From: Chinchilla lanigera
Taxonomy: Eukaryota; Chordata; Mammalia; Rodentia; Chinchillidae
NCBI RefSeq assembly: GCF_000276665.1
Contig: NW_004955487.1
Coordinates: forward strand, 3,834,506-3,898,505
DNA: 64,000 bases
Direction of reading: 5' to 3'
Within the stretch, counting starts at the first letter, position 1, and every line of letters starts with the position of its first letter. The notes below the pieces were generated by a model, which was given only the letters and a program-made list of their open reading frames with translations, made no database searches and had not been told where the DNA came from. The translations under genes and the position numbers were made by a program. Of this stretch, positions 1 through 36,500 are shown one piece after another.

Positions 1-27208
<27,208 letters not shown>

Positions 27209-27305
27209 GTTGCCTGAAACAAAGACAATCACAGATCCCCCTTATCAGCACTCTGTGTCAGGTACTACGTTACTTTATTTTGCTTTTGAATTAAGAGTTA
27301 TTAGA

Positions 27306-27465
27306 GCCAAGCATGGTGGCGCATGCCTATTATCCCAGCACTCGGGAGGCTGAGGCAAGAGGATCATTGTGAGTTCGAGACCAGCCTGGGCTAAAAAGTG
27401 AGCTCAAAACCAGCTTGAACTGCATAGCGAGAGCCTGTCTCAAAAAGACAGAAAAAAAAAAAAAA
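27306..27465 (+). mobile_element. B1 SINE with short target repeat
   Basis: GCCAAGCATGGTGGCGCATG through CAAAAAGACAG and an A-tail. GAGTTATT occurs on both sides. Confidence 0.9.
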
Positions 27466-27474
27466 GGAGTTATT

Positions 27475-27545
27475 GTCTGGCTTGATGGTGCACATCTGTC
27501 ATCCCAGCACTTGGGAAGTTGAGGTAGGGGGATCTCAAAAAATTA
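27475..27545 (+). mobile_element. B1 SINE 5' fragment
   Basis: GTCTGGCTTGATGGTGCACA through GAGGTAGGGGGATC, then straight to a poly-A-like CTCAAAAAATT. The middle is deleted. Confidence 0.75.
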
Positions 27546-27655
27546 ATTTTTTAATTGCTTAGATATACAAATGATTCAGAATTTATAAACTTCCATTTCT
27601 TGCTCTATTTTGAAGTGTGGCAAAATACACATAAAATTTAATGTCATACCCATTT

Positions 27656-27815
27656 TTGTTTGTTTGCTTTTTGGTTTTTGAGATGGGGTCTCGCTATGTA
27701 GTTCAGGCTGGCCTTGAACTCACTATGTAGCCCAGGCTGGTTTTGAACCCTTGTGATTCTCCTGCTGCAGCCTCTCAAGTGCTGAGATTACAGGCATGCA
27801 CCACCACACTTGGCT
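27656..27815 (-). mobile_element. B1 SINE, antisense, nested in L1
   Basis: TTTTTGAGATGGGGTCTCGC through CACCACCACACTTGGC, both modules. L1 sequence resumes with CCATTTTAGCCATTTTTTAA. Confidence 0.9.
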
Positions 27816-28133
27816 TCCATTTTAGCCATTTTTTAAGTATACTGTTGAGTGTGGTAGTACATCCTCATTACTGTGCAACCAATCTCCAAGTTTTTTATTT
27901 TGCAAAATTAAATTTCTATACTCATAACTCCCCTTATATCCATCCCCAGGCAACCACTATTCTACTTTTTAATTTCTGTAAGTTTCACTAGGTACCTCAT
28001 ATAAGTGGAACTGTACAGTATTCGTCCTTCTGTAACTTACGTATTTTCTTAGAATAATGACCTCGAGGCTTATCCATGTAGTAGCATATGTCAGAATTTG
28101 CTTCCTTTTATGGGTGAATAATATTCCCTTGCA

Positions 28134-28285
28134 GCTGGGCATGGTGGTGCATGCCTGTGATCCCAAGACTCAGAAGGCTGGGGTAGGAGGGCCACTGCAA
28201 GTTCGAAGCCAATCTCAGTTACACAGTGATTTTAAGGTCTGAACTGCATAGCAAGACCTTGTCTCAAAAAATTAAAAATAAATAT
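28134..28285 (+). mobile_element. B1 SINE nested in L1
   Basis: GCTGGGCATGGTGGTGCATG through GACCTTGTCTC, between antisense L1 halves at GAATAATATTCCCTTG and ATTCTGTTGCAAGTGTATAG. Confidence 0.9.
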
Positions 28286-28671
28286 TCTGTTGCAAGTGTA
28301 TAGCATACTGTTTACCCACTGACTTGTTAATGGACATTTGGATTGCTTCCACTTTTAGCTACTGTAAATAGTGCTGCTATGAACATGGATGTACAACTAT
28401 CTGTGAGACCTTGCTTTCAACTCTTTTGTGTATGTGCCCAGAAGAAGAATTGCTAGACCATATGGGAACTCTAGTTTTATTTTCTTGTTGGGATTACAAG
28501 TTTTTCATAGCAGCAGACCATTTAACATTCCTACCAACAAGTACAGTGTAAGTGGCTCAGTTTCTCCACATCCTCACCCACACTTGATATTTTCTGGTTT
28601 CATTCTTCTTTAAGCCAGTACCCACTATAATATGTGTTGGGAGTTTTAGCTTTTAAACACTACTTTTTCCT

Positions 28672-28830
28672 TAAGACTCGGCTGAAGTCCCCCTCTTCCG
28701 CAAAACCCTTCTCAAAGCGCTCCAACCAACTGTCCTCTCACCGTGACCCTCGGAACTTGTAATACTGTCTGGGATTCCTGTCTGCTGGAGACATTGATAA
28801 CCGCATGAGAAAAAGTGACACTGTAAGAAA
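28672..28830 (+). repeat. L2-like ancient repeat fragment
   Basis: AGACTCGGCTGAAGTCCCCC followed by CTTCCGCAAAACCCTTC resembles the recurrent L2 phrase for 'ctcaagtgccacctcctc'. Diverged; family from memory. Confidence 0.4.
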
Positions 28831-29184
28831 ACAGGGCGGGCGCTGACAACAGCAAAGTAGGTGACATTTCTGGCACCTTCTTTGTGCCTGGTCATGCAGT
28901 ACGTGTGAATGGACACCTGGTCCTCAGCTACAGCTGCTAGGATGCTCCTTGAGGAAACAGGCTGAGGTATGCAGCTTGATCAAAACCACACAGCGGGCTT
29001 GGTGCACGAGTGGGGACCAGCTACGGCCAAATGCCAGCCCGCCCTGGCAGAGGAGGGCACAGAAGGCGACAGAGGCGGGACCGAGTCCCGCGAAGACACC
29101 GCGTCTACGGGAAGGGCCCCAGGCTGGCAGGCTCCAGGCTGGCACTGTCCAACCTCTCCTGACCACCGCGGCGCTGATCCTCAC

Positions 29185-29340
29185 CTGCCACCCGCCCCTG
29201 GGGCTGGGGAGGGGTCACCTGCGACCGTGACCCGGGTCCTGGAGACGCTGACAGCCCGGAAGTACGGGAGAGCATCCGGCACGTCCCCTCCCGCGGCTAG
29301 TGCGCCTGCGCATGCCGTCCTCACTGCCTGCCCAAGCCTG
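29185..29340 (-). other. TRAPPC12: Candidate non-coding first exon of TRAPPC12
   Basis: Inference. The coding start lies only five bases inside its exon, so an upstream untranslated exon is needed. The GC-rich block here offers a minus-strand donor, GGTGGCAG followed by gtgagg, at 29185/29184. A weaker alternative donor (CAG|gtgacc) lies at 29219. The right boundary is arbitrary, because no TSS can be read from sequence. I recall about 1.8 kb between the human TRAPPC12 and EIPR1 5' ends, which fits this position relative to EIPR1 exon 1. Confidence 0.4.
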
Positions 29341-29420
29341 GAGCCAGAGATCAGACAGGCGGTGCCTTTCCGGTTCCTTTGCATTTGACAAGGGCGGGGC
29401 GGCCAGGTTCTGGGAAGGCA
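29186..29420 (-). promoter_or_regulatory. Probable TRAPPC12 CpG-rich promoter
   Basis: This CpG-dense block stands out from AT-richer flanks. It contains an ETS/GABPA-type CCGGAAGT at 29256-29263, an NRF1-like palindromic element TGCGCCTGCGCATGC at 29301-29315, GC boxes around 29393-29400 (GGGCGGGG), and no TATA box. Such a set is typical of broad housekeeping promoters. It sits immediately upstream of, and over, the candidate first exon. Direction is inferred from the gene order. Confidence 0.5.
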
Positions 29421-29751
29421 GAGGAAAGAAATCACCTGACCTGGAGTGCTTTTGACACTAGTAGCAAAACTGTGGCAGCACGGGAGACGATTAGGAGAAT
29501 AGTTTGTCCAACGGTCTGTAGAAATACTAATTTCTAAGAATTTTTCTTTGTACTTTTGTTTTCAGTTTCCCACCATGCATCTGTAGTATTATGTAGTCAG
29601 ACTGATGATAAAGATGGTATAATGGTTGGGGATGGACTTAGTCCACGTGTATGAGGACCTTTCATTCTCTTACCTCTGCAAGTTTATCTTGGCAAAGATT
29701 GAATAGGAGTCTGGTGTCTAGGGCTGTGCTTACTGGTCATGTAATCTCAGA

Positions 29752-29830
29752 GGTCTCCATTCACTCAATAAACGATTACTGAACCTCAGCTGTAAGCTCT
29801 GCTTGGTATTGGGCATGGGTACAACTAAAG
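29752..29830 (+). repeat. L2-like fragment
   Basis: CATTCACTCAATAAACGATT, ACTGAACCTCAGCTG and GGTATTGGGCATG resemble the L2 3' end (TTCATTCAACAAATATTTATTGAGC type). Confidence 0.4.
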
Positions 29831-30002
29831 AAAACAGACCCAGCCATTTTTTGTCTAGCCCGGTGGTTTCCTTCCCATGTAATGATTGTTTATTGCAGAT
29901 AGTTTTATCTATTTGGATTTCTGCTTTTCCTGTAATCCAGGTGATCACAGGTTTAAGACAGTGGCCGAAGACTTCTGCAGTATTTGAGTGTCCTTGTAAA
30001 AC

Positions 30003-30155
30003 TTTTTTTTGGTCTTTTTAAGACAGGGTCTCACTATGCAGTTCAGGCTGGCCTTGAGTTCACTTTGTAGCCCAGGCTGGTCTCGAACTCTCAACGATCC
30101 TCCCGCCTCAGCCGCCCAAGTGCTGGGATTACAGACATGCGCCACCACGCCAGGC
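30003..30155 (-). mobile_element. B1 SINE, antisense
   Basis: TTAAGACAGGGTCTCACTAT through ATGCGCCACCACGCCAGG, both modules, little diverged. Near-repeat CCTTGTAAAACT / CCTCGTAAATCT on the flanks suggests the target site. Confidence 0.9.
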
Positions 30156-30185
30156 CCTCGTAAATCTTTTATTTTATTATTATTA

Positions 30186-30276
30186 TTATTTTTTTTTTCC
30201 GGGTAGCGGGAACCGAACTCACGACCTTGCGCTTGCCAGGCAGGCGCTGTGCCGCTGAGCTAAATCCCCAGCCCCA
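30186..30276 (-). mobile_element. Young ID SINE, antisense
   Basis: ATT-repeat and T tail, then GGGAACCGAACTCACGACCT and GCTGAGCTAAATCCCCAGCC. CpG sites are still intact, suggesting youth. Confidence 0.92.
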
Positions 30277-30769
30277 GTGTCTTCTATCTTAAAGGAGAGT
30301 AAATTCAAGGCTAATTAACAATGTTTTGGTAACTTTTACATAGGCTCTAATTACGCAACATACCTATCTATGCAGAGCTGAGAAGGGATTTGACCCAAAG
30401 ATTTACAGTAACAAAGGATACAAAATGAAGGCTAAAGACCTAAGATTCCGCCTGCTTCCCCGTCTCTATAGTGGTCTTTATGTCGTGATTTTGTCACTTC
30501 ACTGTGGGCCTGCGTCCCAGAGCCACTAACCAAAACAAGGCGGGCACTCTGGGGACGCTGCCTGAGGGGAAGACCTCTAGCTGAAGCCTTTATAATCGAG
30601 ACTCGGGATGGAACCATTTCATATATAAAATGGAAGTGCAAAAGCTGTGCATAGGGGCGGAGCGAAGATAAGACTGATGAGAATAACTGCAATGATCCAG
30701 TGCCGGCCATTCTCTCCAGAGATAAGGTGCAGGAAAGTCTACGTAGAGCAGTAATTTGCACTGCGCCTC

Positions 30770-31134
30770 AGCACACCTCCTCCCACCAGACCTGGAACTT
30801 TAGCGCCGCCTCCCGCCTGGTCCCTCCCTATTTCCTTCCGTCCGGACCCTCCTACCCAGGAGCCGCCATAGTTGAGAGCCCGGATGAAAGCCTACTAGGC
30901 ATGCGCCTGAGCCGTGCGCTGCTGTCATTGGCCTCCCGGAAGGAGCTCACCGATGACGCTAACAAAAACAGGAAGTGAGTCCTACGGAAGTTGGCTTGGG
31001 CCAAAAAGAGTGGACTCAGTGTGTGGCCTCGCGGAGGCAATGAATGGATGCTGCGGTCGCGCCCACCAAGTGGGACGCGCAGACTCTAGCGAGGATCTGA
31101 GCGCCTGAGCCGCAGGCAGATCCCCTCCCGCAGC
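30770..31134 (+). promoter_or_regulatory. EIPR1: EIPR1 CpG-rich promoter and 5' UTR
   Basis: A CpG-rich block ends at the EIPR1 start codon. Visible motifs are a YY1-like GCCGCCAT at 30862-30869, an inverted CCAAT box (ATTGG) at 30927-30931, ETS-type CCGGAAGG at 30937-30944 and CAGGAAGTG at 30969-30977, and a CRE-like TGACGCTA near 30954. A GC box (GGGGCGGAG) lies further up at 30654. There is no positioned TATA box; the TATATAAAA-like stretch at 30622-30630 lies too far away and in an AT-rich setting. The transcription start is probably within about 150 bases of the ATG. Confidence 0.65.
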
Positions 31135-31176
31135 ATGGAGGACGATGCGCCGGTGATCTACGGCCTGGAGTTCCAG
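31135..31176 (+). CDS. EIPR1: EIPR1 coding exon 1 (residues 1-14)
   Basis: 42 nt from ATG (context GCAGCATGG) to TTCCAG|gtgggc, phase 0. It encodes [14 protein letters not shown], the N-terminus I know from mammalian EIPR1. It lies at the 3' edge of a CpG-rich block. Too short to stand out by length; it is supported by the exact join to exon 2. Confidence 0.95.
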
Positions 31177-33558
31177 GTGGGCTACGAGAGGGCGTCAGAT
31201 GTACCCATCCTAGCCCCTGACGGCACGCGGTGTCCCAGAAGGACTTACGGCGCTCGTGATTTCCCCATGCAGGATCTCAGCGAGGACTGAGGCTTCCTAG
31301 GCGAATTGGGGCAGGGTGGGGCGCACAAGACCCTTGAGGCGGTCCTGGGCGCAGCAGGTGTGCAGGGAGTCCCTTTGTCCTCCCACTTGCCCTAGGCGGC
31401 GCACTTTGGGGGGAGGGGGTGTGGCTGTCCACCTCTTCCACTGAGAATTGGAGTTCTCGAAGGCAGTAACTGTGTCTGGTTTTTAAAAAAAAATTTAATG
31501 TTTATCACGCCTATAATCTCAGCACTTGGGAGGCTGAGGCAGGAGTATCGCCATGAGTTCGAGGCCAGCCTGGGCTACATAGTGAATTCAAAGCCAGCCT
31601 GAATGACAAAGCAAGGCTCTGTCTCAGACAAGCAAGCAGACAAAAAGTTTAACGTTGAAAAAGTTTTACGTTCACTGAAGGTTTGTGGAGATCCACTGAA
31701 GGTTCTTGTGTTCCCTTTCCTTAACTTACCCTGATGCCAACATCTTACATAACCACAGTGCATTCTCAAAGCTTGGAGATGAAGATGGGTGCAATACTAC
31801 TTAAATACCGGGCTTATTCGGATTTCATTAGTTTGCCCACCACTGTACTATTTCTCTTTCATCCTACCTCTCTGATACCTGTTCATCATGACTACCATGT
31901 AGTAAGTGCTCAACGATTAAGGATAGAATGAATTCCCTGGCGTAGGCAATGGAATGTGAATGTCCTTGGCAGTTTGGGAGCGCAGGAAGAAAGCTAGTGT
32001 GGGTAGAACTGATAGGGAAGCAGAGGGAAGATGGGAAGGTAGATAGGTGGGGGTTGTGCAGGGCCAATAAGTACCCTGTACTGGTTTTCATCTGTTCGAG
32101 TAGCTTTTGAGAACCTGTTGAACTTATGATGCACTTATGATGCATAAGTTATGTTGAGCTTACGTTCATCAACTTATGATGAACAGAAAGAGAGAAATAG
32201 AAATGGAAATTGCTGCACAAAGTACTTGGTACAAAATTAAATGGGGCAGTACATGTTACAGATATAAAAGATCTTGGGGCTGGGGATTTAGCTCAGTGGC
32301 ACAGTGCCTGCCTGGCAAGTGAAAGGTCGTGAGTTTGATTCCCGGGACCGGAAAAAAACAAACAAAAAAATGACTTTGCAGCAGCTTATGCTGAGAAAGT
32401 GTTAGTCATTGATAGCATCGATGCTGCTTGGACTCCTGAAGGTGAAATGCTGGTTCTACCACTCAATGACTGTGCATGCCCGGGCCTTAGTTTCCTTGCC
32501 AGTAAAATAGGAAAATCAGCATCTATGCTGTGGTTGTTGTGAACATTAAATGAGTTGATAATTTAATTCAAGGACCCCATGCAGTGCCTGCCACTGTTGT
32601 GAGTATAAATCATGCTATGAGGTTTCATAGGTGGCTAAGTCATGCCCACAGGTCAGATGTCCCAACCTGCAGTTACTGGGCACTAACTTATGTGTCCAGC
32701 ACTGCTCAGCAGGAGACCAACATGAATTGTTTGGGTAGGAAAGTGCTAAGCAGGTGAGTGTTTGGAGTTAAGTGAAGTTCTTAGGAGCTAGACTAATTCA
32801 TCCTAAGGAAGGTTTTTCTAACCACTGTGACTACTTATAAGTGGGGCAGACAGCACAGGAAGTCAGTGGCAGGTGTTTAGGACCGAGATCAACTGAGAGG
32901 GAGGGCACAAACATTTATTGAGGAACTGCTGTGCAGGTCTCTGTGTGTGCTCCGGACTGGCACTGACCCCTCCTGTGGTCCCGATGCGCTGGGGGAGGGA
33001 ATGGTTAAGAGGACGGAAGCAGGAGGACTGGTGTCACAAATCTACACCAAGGAGTGAGACACAAACCTGGCTCCTCTGTGCTTTCTATGGGTATGTTTCA
33101 GATTTGTTTATAAAAATGCTTTCCTGCTTCCATTTTTTAAAAGTGTCTTTTCTTGTGTGAGATTGAACAAAATGGCTCCAGATTTATAGTGCCTTTCTCC
33201 AGCTGTGTCAGCTCACCTGTCTTTGAAATAGGTAATGTATTTAGGGCTTTTTTTTCCCTGCTTGTTTGGCCTTATTCCTTTCCAGTAAGTTGAATGCCTG
33301 CTCATTGTCATTGCCTTCCTGAATTGCCCTTCTTTCTCAGGATGGCCACTGGCTCGTTGACTTATTTTTGGTTTTCTTCTGTTGTTCAGCAATGGCATTT
33401 ATCCTGCCTTCTTCCTAAAGTTGAGCTGGAGGGTGAATATTGAGAAATGTTAACTTGCCATTGTGGTCTGGCTAGCATATTTAATACTAAATCATGGATT
33501 AGCTTATCTTTTGATCTTTTACAGTCTTTGTCCCCTCTCTTTTTATGAGAATCTACAT

Positions 33559-33591
<33 letters not shown>

Positions 33592-36500
33592 TGAGACAGG
33601 GTCTTGCTATGTAGTTCAGGCTATCCTTGAACTCACTCTGTAGCCCAGGCTGGCCTAGAAATAACAGCAGTCTTCCTGCCTCAGCCTCCTGAGTGCTGGT
33701 ATTATTGGCACGTGCCACCATGCCTGGCTCCTTTTTGGTTTTTGACACAGGTTCTCCCTTTGTAACTCAGGCTGACCTTAGACTCACAGTAATTCTGTCT
33801 TGGCCTCTTGAGTGCTGGGATTACAGGAATGCACCATCACACCTGACTGAGAGTCTACATTTCTTTAGGGCAGCAATTAGGCGTCATGTCTCCTGGACAA
33901 CTCCACAGCACCTTCTATGGTACTACAGCATGTGTGACATAGACATAGTCAGCTTTTTGTTAATGAATTGAAGCACAGAAAAGTCTTTTAATGTAAAATA
34001 ATCATTCCCTTCAGAGGGATTTTCTCCCTGGCGCTATTTCTGTTGACTTTTGTACTTTTATCATCTGGAGTGAGGGCATGCATATTCCTGCATTTGAAGT
34101 TCTTTGTCTTCTTGCCTAAGGGGGTGGCAGGCTGTCCACAGCCTTCTCTCCTCCAACTTGGGGTCCGGCTTTTGGAGCAGTTGGGGCCTTGTCTGTCAGG
34201 ACAGCTTCCCCGCTTCCTTACTGGAGTCACTTCTTCCTAAGACGAATGTTTAAATCAGAATGTTGCCAATATCACACTCAGGTGTTTGTGTATGTATGCA
34301 CATTTTTGGTAAAAGGCAGGTAGGTTCACATAGACCTTGTCAGTTTCATAGTTCTGAAGCTGCAAATGCTGTCCATGTATGTCTGCAGGAGAGGCTGTAG
34401 GAGTACTGGCCATGGGGCCTCAAGATGCCTTGAAAGGCTGAACGAACATCTCCCAAAGCTTAGCAACTCAGTGCATATTTAGTGGCTTAAAATAATGTGA
34501 TTTCACAGTTCTGTGGGTCAGGAGCCCAACTTGAGCAGGTTAAATGAAGGTAATTTAGAAAGCCACTGCTCCTGTGCTAGGAATCCTCCCTGGGCTGAAA
34601 TCAGGGCCTCAGGAAGTCTTTACAGCTGGGGAAAGCCCCAGGGAGAATCTGTGTCCTGGCACTGCCTGCCTTTGCAGCTTCCATCAGCTGTCCTTGTTCT
34701 GGGGCTCACAGTTCCTTTAATCCGTCTTCAGAACCAGCTATGGCTCTCTGAGTCTTTCTCACGCTATCACCACTGATTCTCTGTTTTGTCATTTCTCTCC
34801 CTCTGACTGCAGGCAGGAACTGTTTTCTGATTTCAAGGACCCATGTGATTAAGCAATCCGGGGTAATCACTCCATCTCAAGTACTTACCTTGATTATCCT
34901 GCATAGTTCTCTTACCATGTATGTTAACTTATAGGATACAGAGATGAGGACATAGACCTGTTAGTGGGTCATTATTGTGCCTATCACAGGCCACATGGGG
35001 ACCTGACATGGGTTCAGTTAGTGGTTGTACTAACAGGCAGCTGAGTTTGAATTTATAAGTTCAAAGTACTAATTCAAGTTCTAATATCCAGTTGTGTCAT
35101 TTTTCTTTCTTGAAGCCTCAGATTTATCACCTGAAATTCTTATTTTCTTTTAATGATTGAATGTGTTAAGTGTAGTTATTGTAATTTATGCTGTTGAATA
35201 TTACCAGCATTTCATGTTCAGGAAATCCAGCAAGTTCTGAGATTATTAGTGGGTGACACACCTCAAATAGGTCTTGCTCCAAGGGTTACCCCAGCCAAAT
35301 AGAGCTACTTTGCCCAAGGTTACACTGTCTCTCCACGGACACTTTGTATCAAGTGACTGACGGATGAGGCTGGGTGGTAGGTGGCCTACAGACCTAACCA
35401 TTTTGCCCAATTTTGACGGCCCATCCAACCCCAGAGCTCTCCACTGAAGTGACCCAAGCTTCCACTGAAGTTGTGATATAGTCTGACTTCTCTTTCTGCC
35501 TAGTCTTACTTCTTCGCCCTCACATGGATGATACCTAGAAGCACTGTCCATAGACTCCTGAACTGTATCTTAGAGTTTGAGATGTATGTTCCAGGGAGTG
35601 CAGTCATTTGACTCTTCTGAGTGCCTCTTTCTGTTGTTTCTTTTGGTTTTTGTCCATATGTTTTTGTCTTATTGTATGACTGGTTATCTTTGGTAGAATG
35701 TTAGATTGCATTTGAAAACTTTGGGAACTCTGACTGTTACCTTCCTTCAGTGGACTTAGTGCTTCTGTCAGGAGGATTCCTAGCACAGGAGCAGTGGCTT
35801 GCTAAATGACCTTCATTTAACCTGCTCAAAAGGTAAAGATGATTTAGAGCATTAGTCTGTGTTGGTTGTTCTGTTTCTAGTTTCCTTTTACTTCTAGGCT
35901 GTGGCCCTACAAATTGAGTGCTTTCTCTACACTTTGTTGTTTGTGTCCTAAGCCTCATGAGTCTGTCAGAATCCTCCTTCGCATCAACCTTTTATCAGCC
36001 TTTCCCAATTGACAGATGCCCGATTGACCGGTGAAAGATAGTCAGGTCTTGGTCTTCCTTTCAGCTTCCTTCCACTCCGGGTTGTCTGAAGCCTTGAGAA
36101 AGATTCACAGTATCCCATTTCATTTTTGTAGCTGTTTACTTCAGGAACTTTTTTTTTTTAACTACCTATGCCACTGTTGCTGCGAACTATTTCCTGCCAT
36201 ACGGTTTTGTCTAAGTATAATTTGTCTAATCAATCATTTACTATTGAAATAATGTTTTTATTTAAAAATACAGCTATTGTGGTGTGAATATTTTTGTTGC
36301 ATAACTTGTGTGCTCGTCTGCAGTTATTGTCTATGCAGCTTTGAAGTGAAATTGTGTTAGAAGCGTCCAGTCGCCCCAGACACTGATTTACCCTTCATCA
36401 GCAGTAGCTGAGATACACTGCCCTCTCAGGCTCTGTGAAGCTGACTATAAATGTGTGTGCATTTTCCTTCTCTCCTGCAGGCACGGGCTCTAACACCTCA

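Larger units (their letters stand above)
27570..28640 (-). mobile_element. Old L1 (L1M type) 3' end, antisense, with two B1 insertions
   Basis: A long run of recognisable antisense L1 phrases: GGCAACCACTATTCTACTTT, CTCATATAAGTGGAACTGTA, TATCCATGTAGTAGCATATG, GGACATTTGGATTGCTTCCA, GTGCTGCTATGAACATGGAT and TTCTCCACATCCTCACCCAC. B1s sit at 27656-27815 and 28134-28285. Confidence 0.9.
27214..29184 (-). other. TRAPPC12 intron 1 (if the candidate first exon is right)
   Basis: About 2 kb, dominated by an antisense L1 (27570-28640) with B1 insertions and an L2-like piece. The right end becomes GC-rich. No coding sequence is seen. Confidence 0.6.
29341..30769. other. Intergenic interval between the TRAPPC12 and EIPR1 5' ends
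   Basis: Left of about 29,420 this is still GC-rich promoter. Next come unique AT-rich sequence, an L2-like fragment (29752-29830), an antisense B1 (30003-30155) and an antisense young ID (30186-30276). After these the GC content rises again towards EIPR1. I see no open frame with gene character. A divergent antisense RNA is possible, since a TRAPPC12 antisense transcript is known in human, but nothing here proves one. Confidence 0.6.
31177..36480 (+). other. EIPR1 intron 1 (5.3 kb)
   Basis: Contains a B1 (31503-31645), L2/MIR fragments, a young ID (32276-32368), two antisense B1s (33560-33848), an ancient repeat (34440-34990) and a 59-bp inverted duplication (34531/35771). The rest looks unique. 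Confidence 0.85.

Noticed and set aside
32276..32368. tRNA gene (A and B boxes)
   Set aside because: It is an ID SINE: A-rich tail, many copies, and no fold of a functional acceptor arm with 3' terminator.
34531..35829. Terminal inverted repeats of a DNA transposon
   Set aside because: No flanking target-site duplication, arms too similar for their setting, and no transposase or known element between them.
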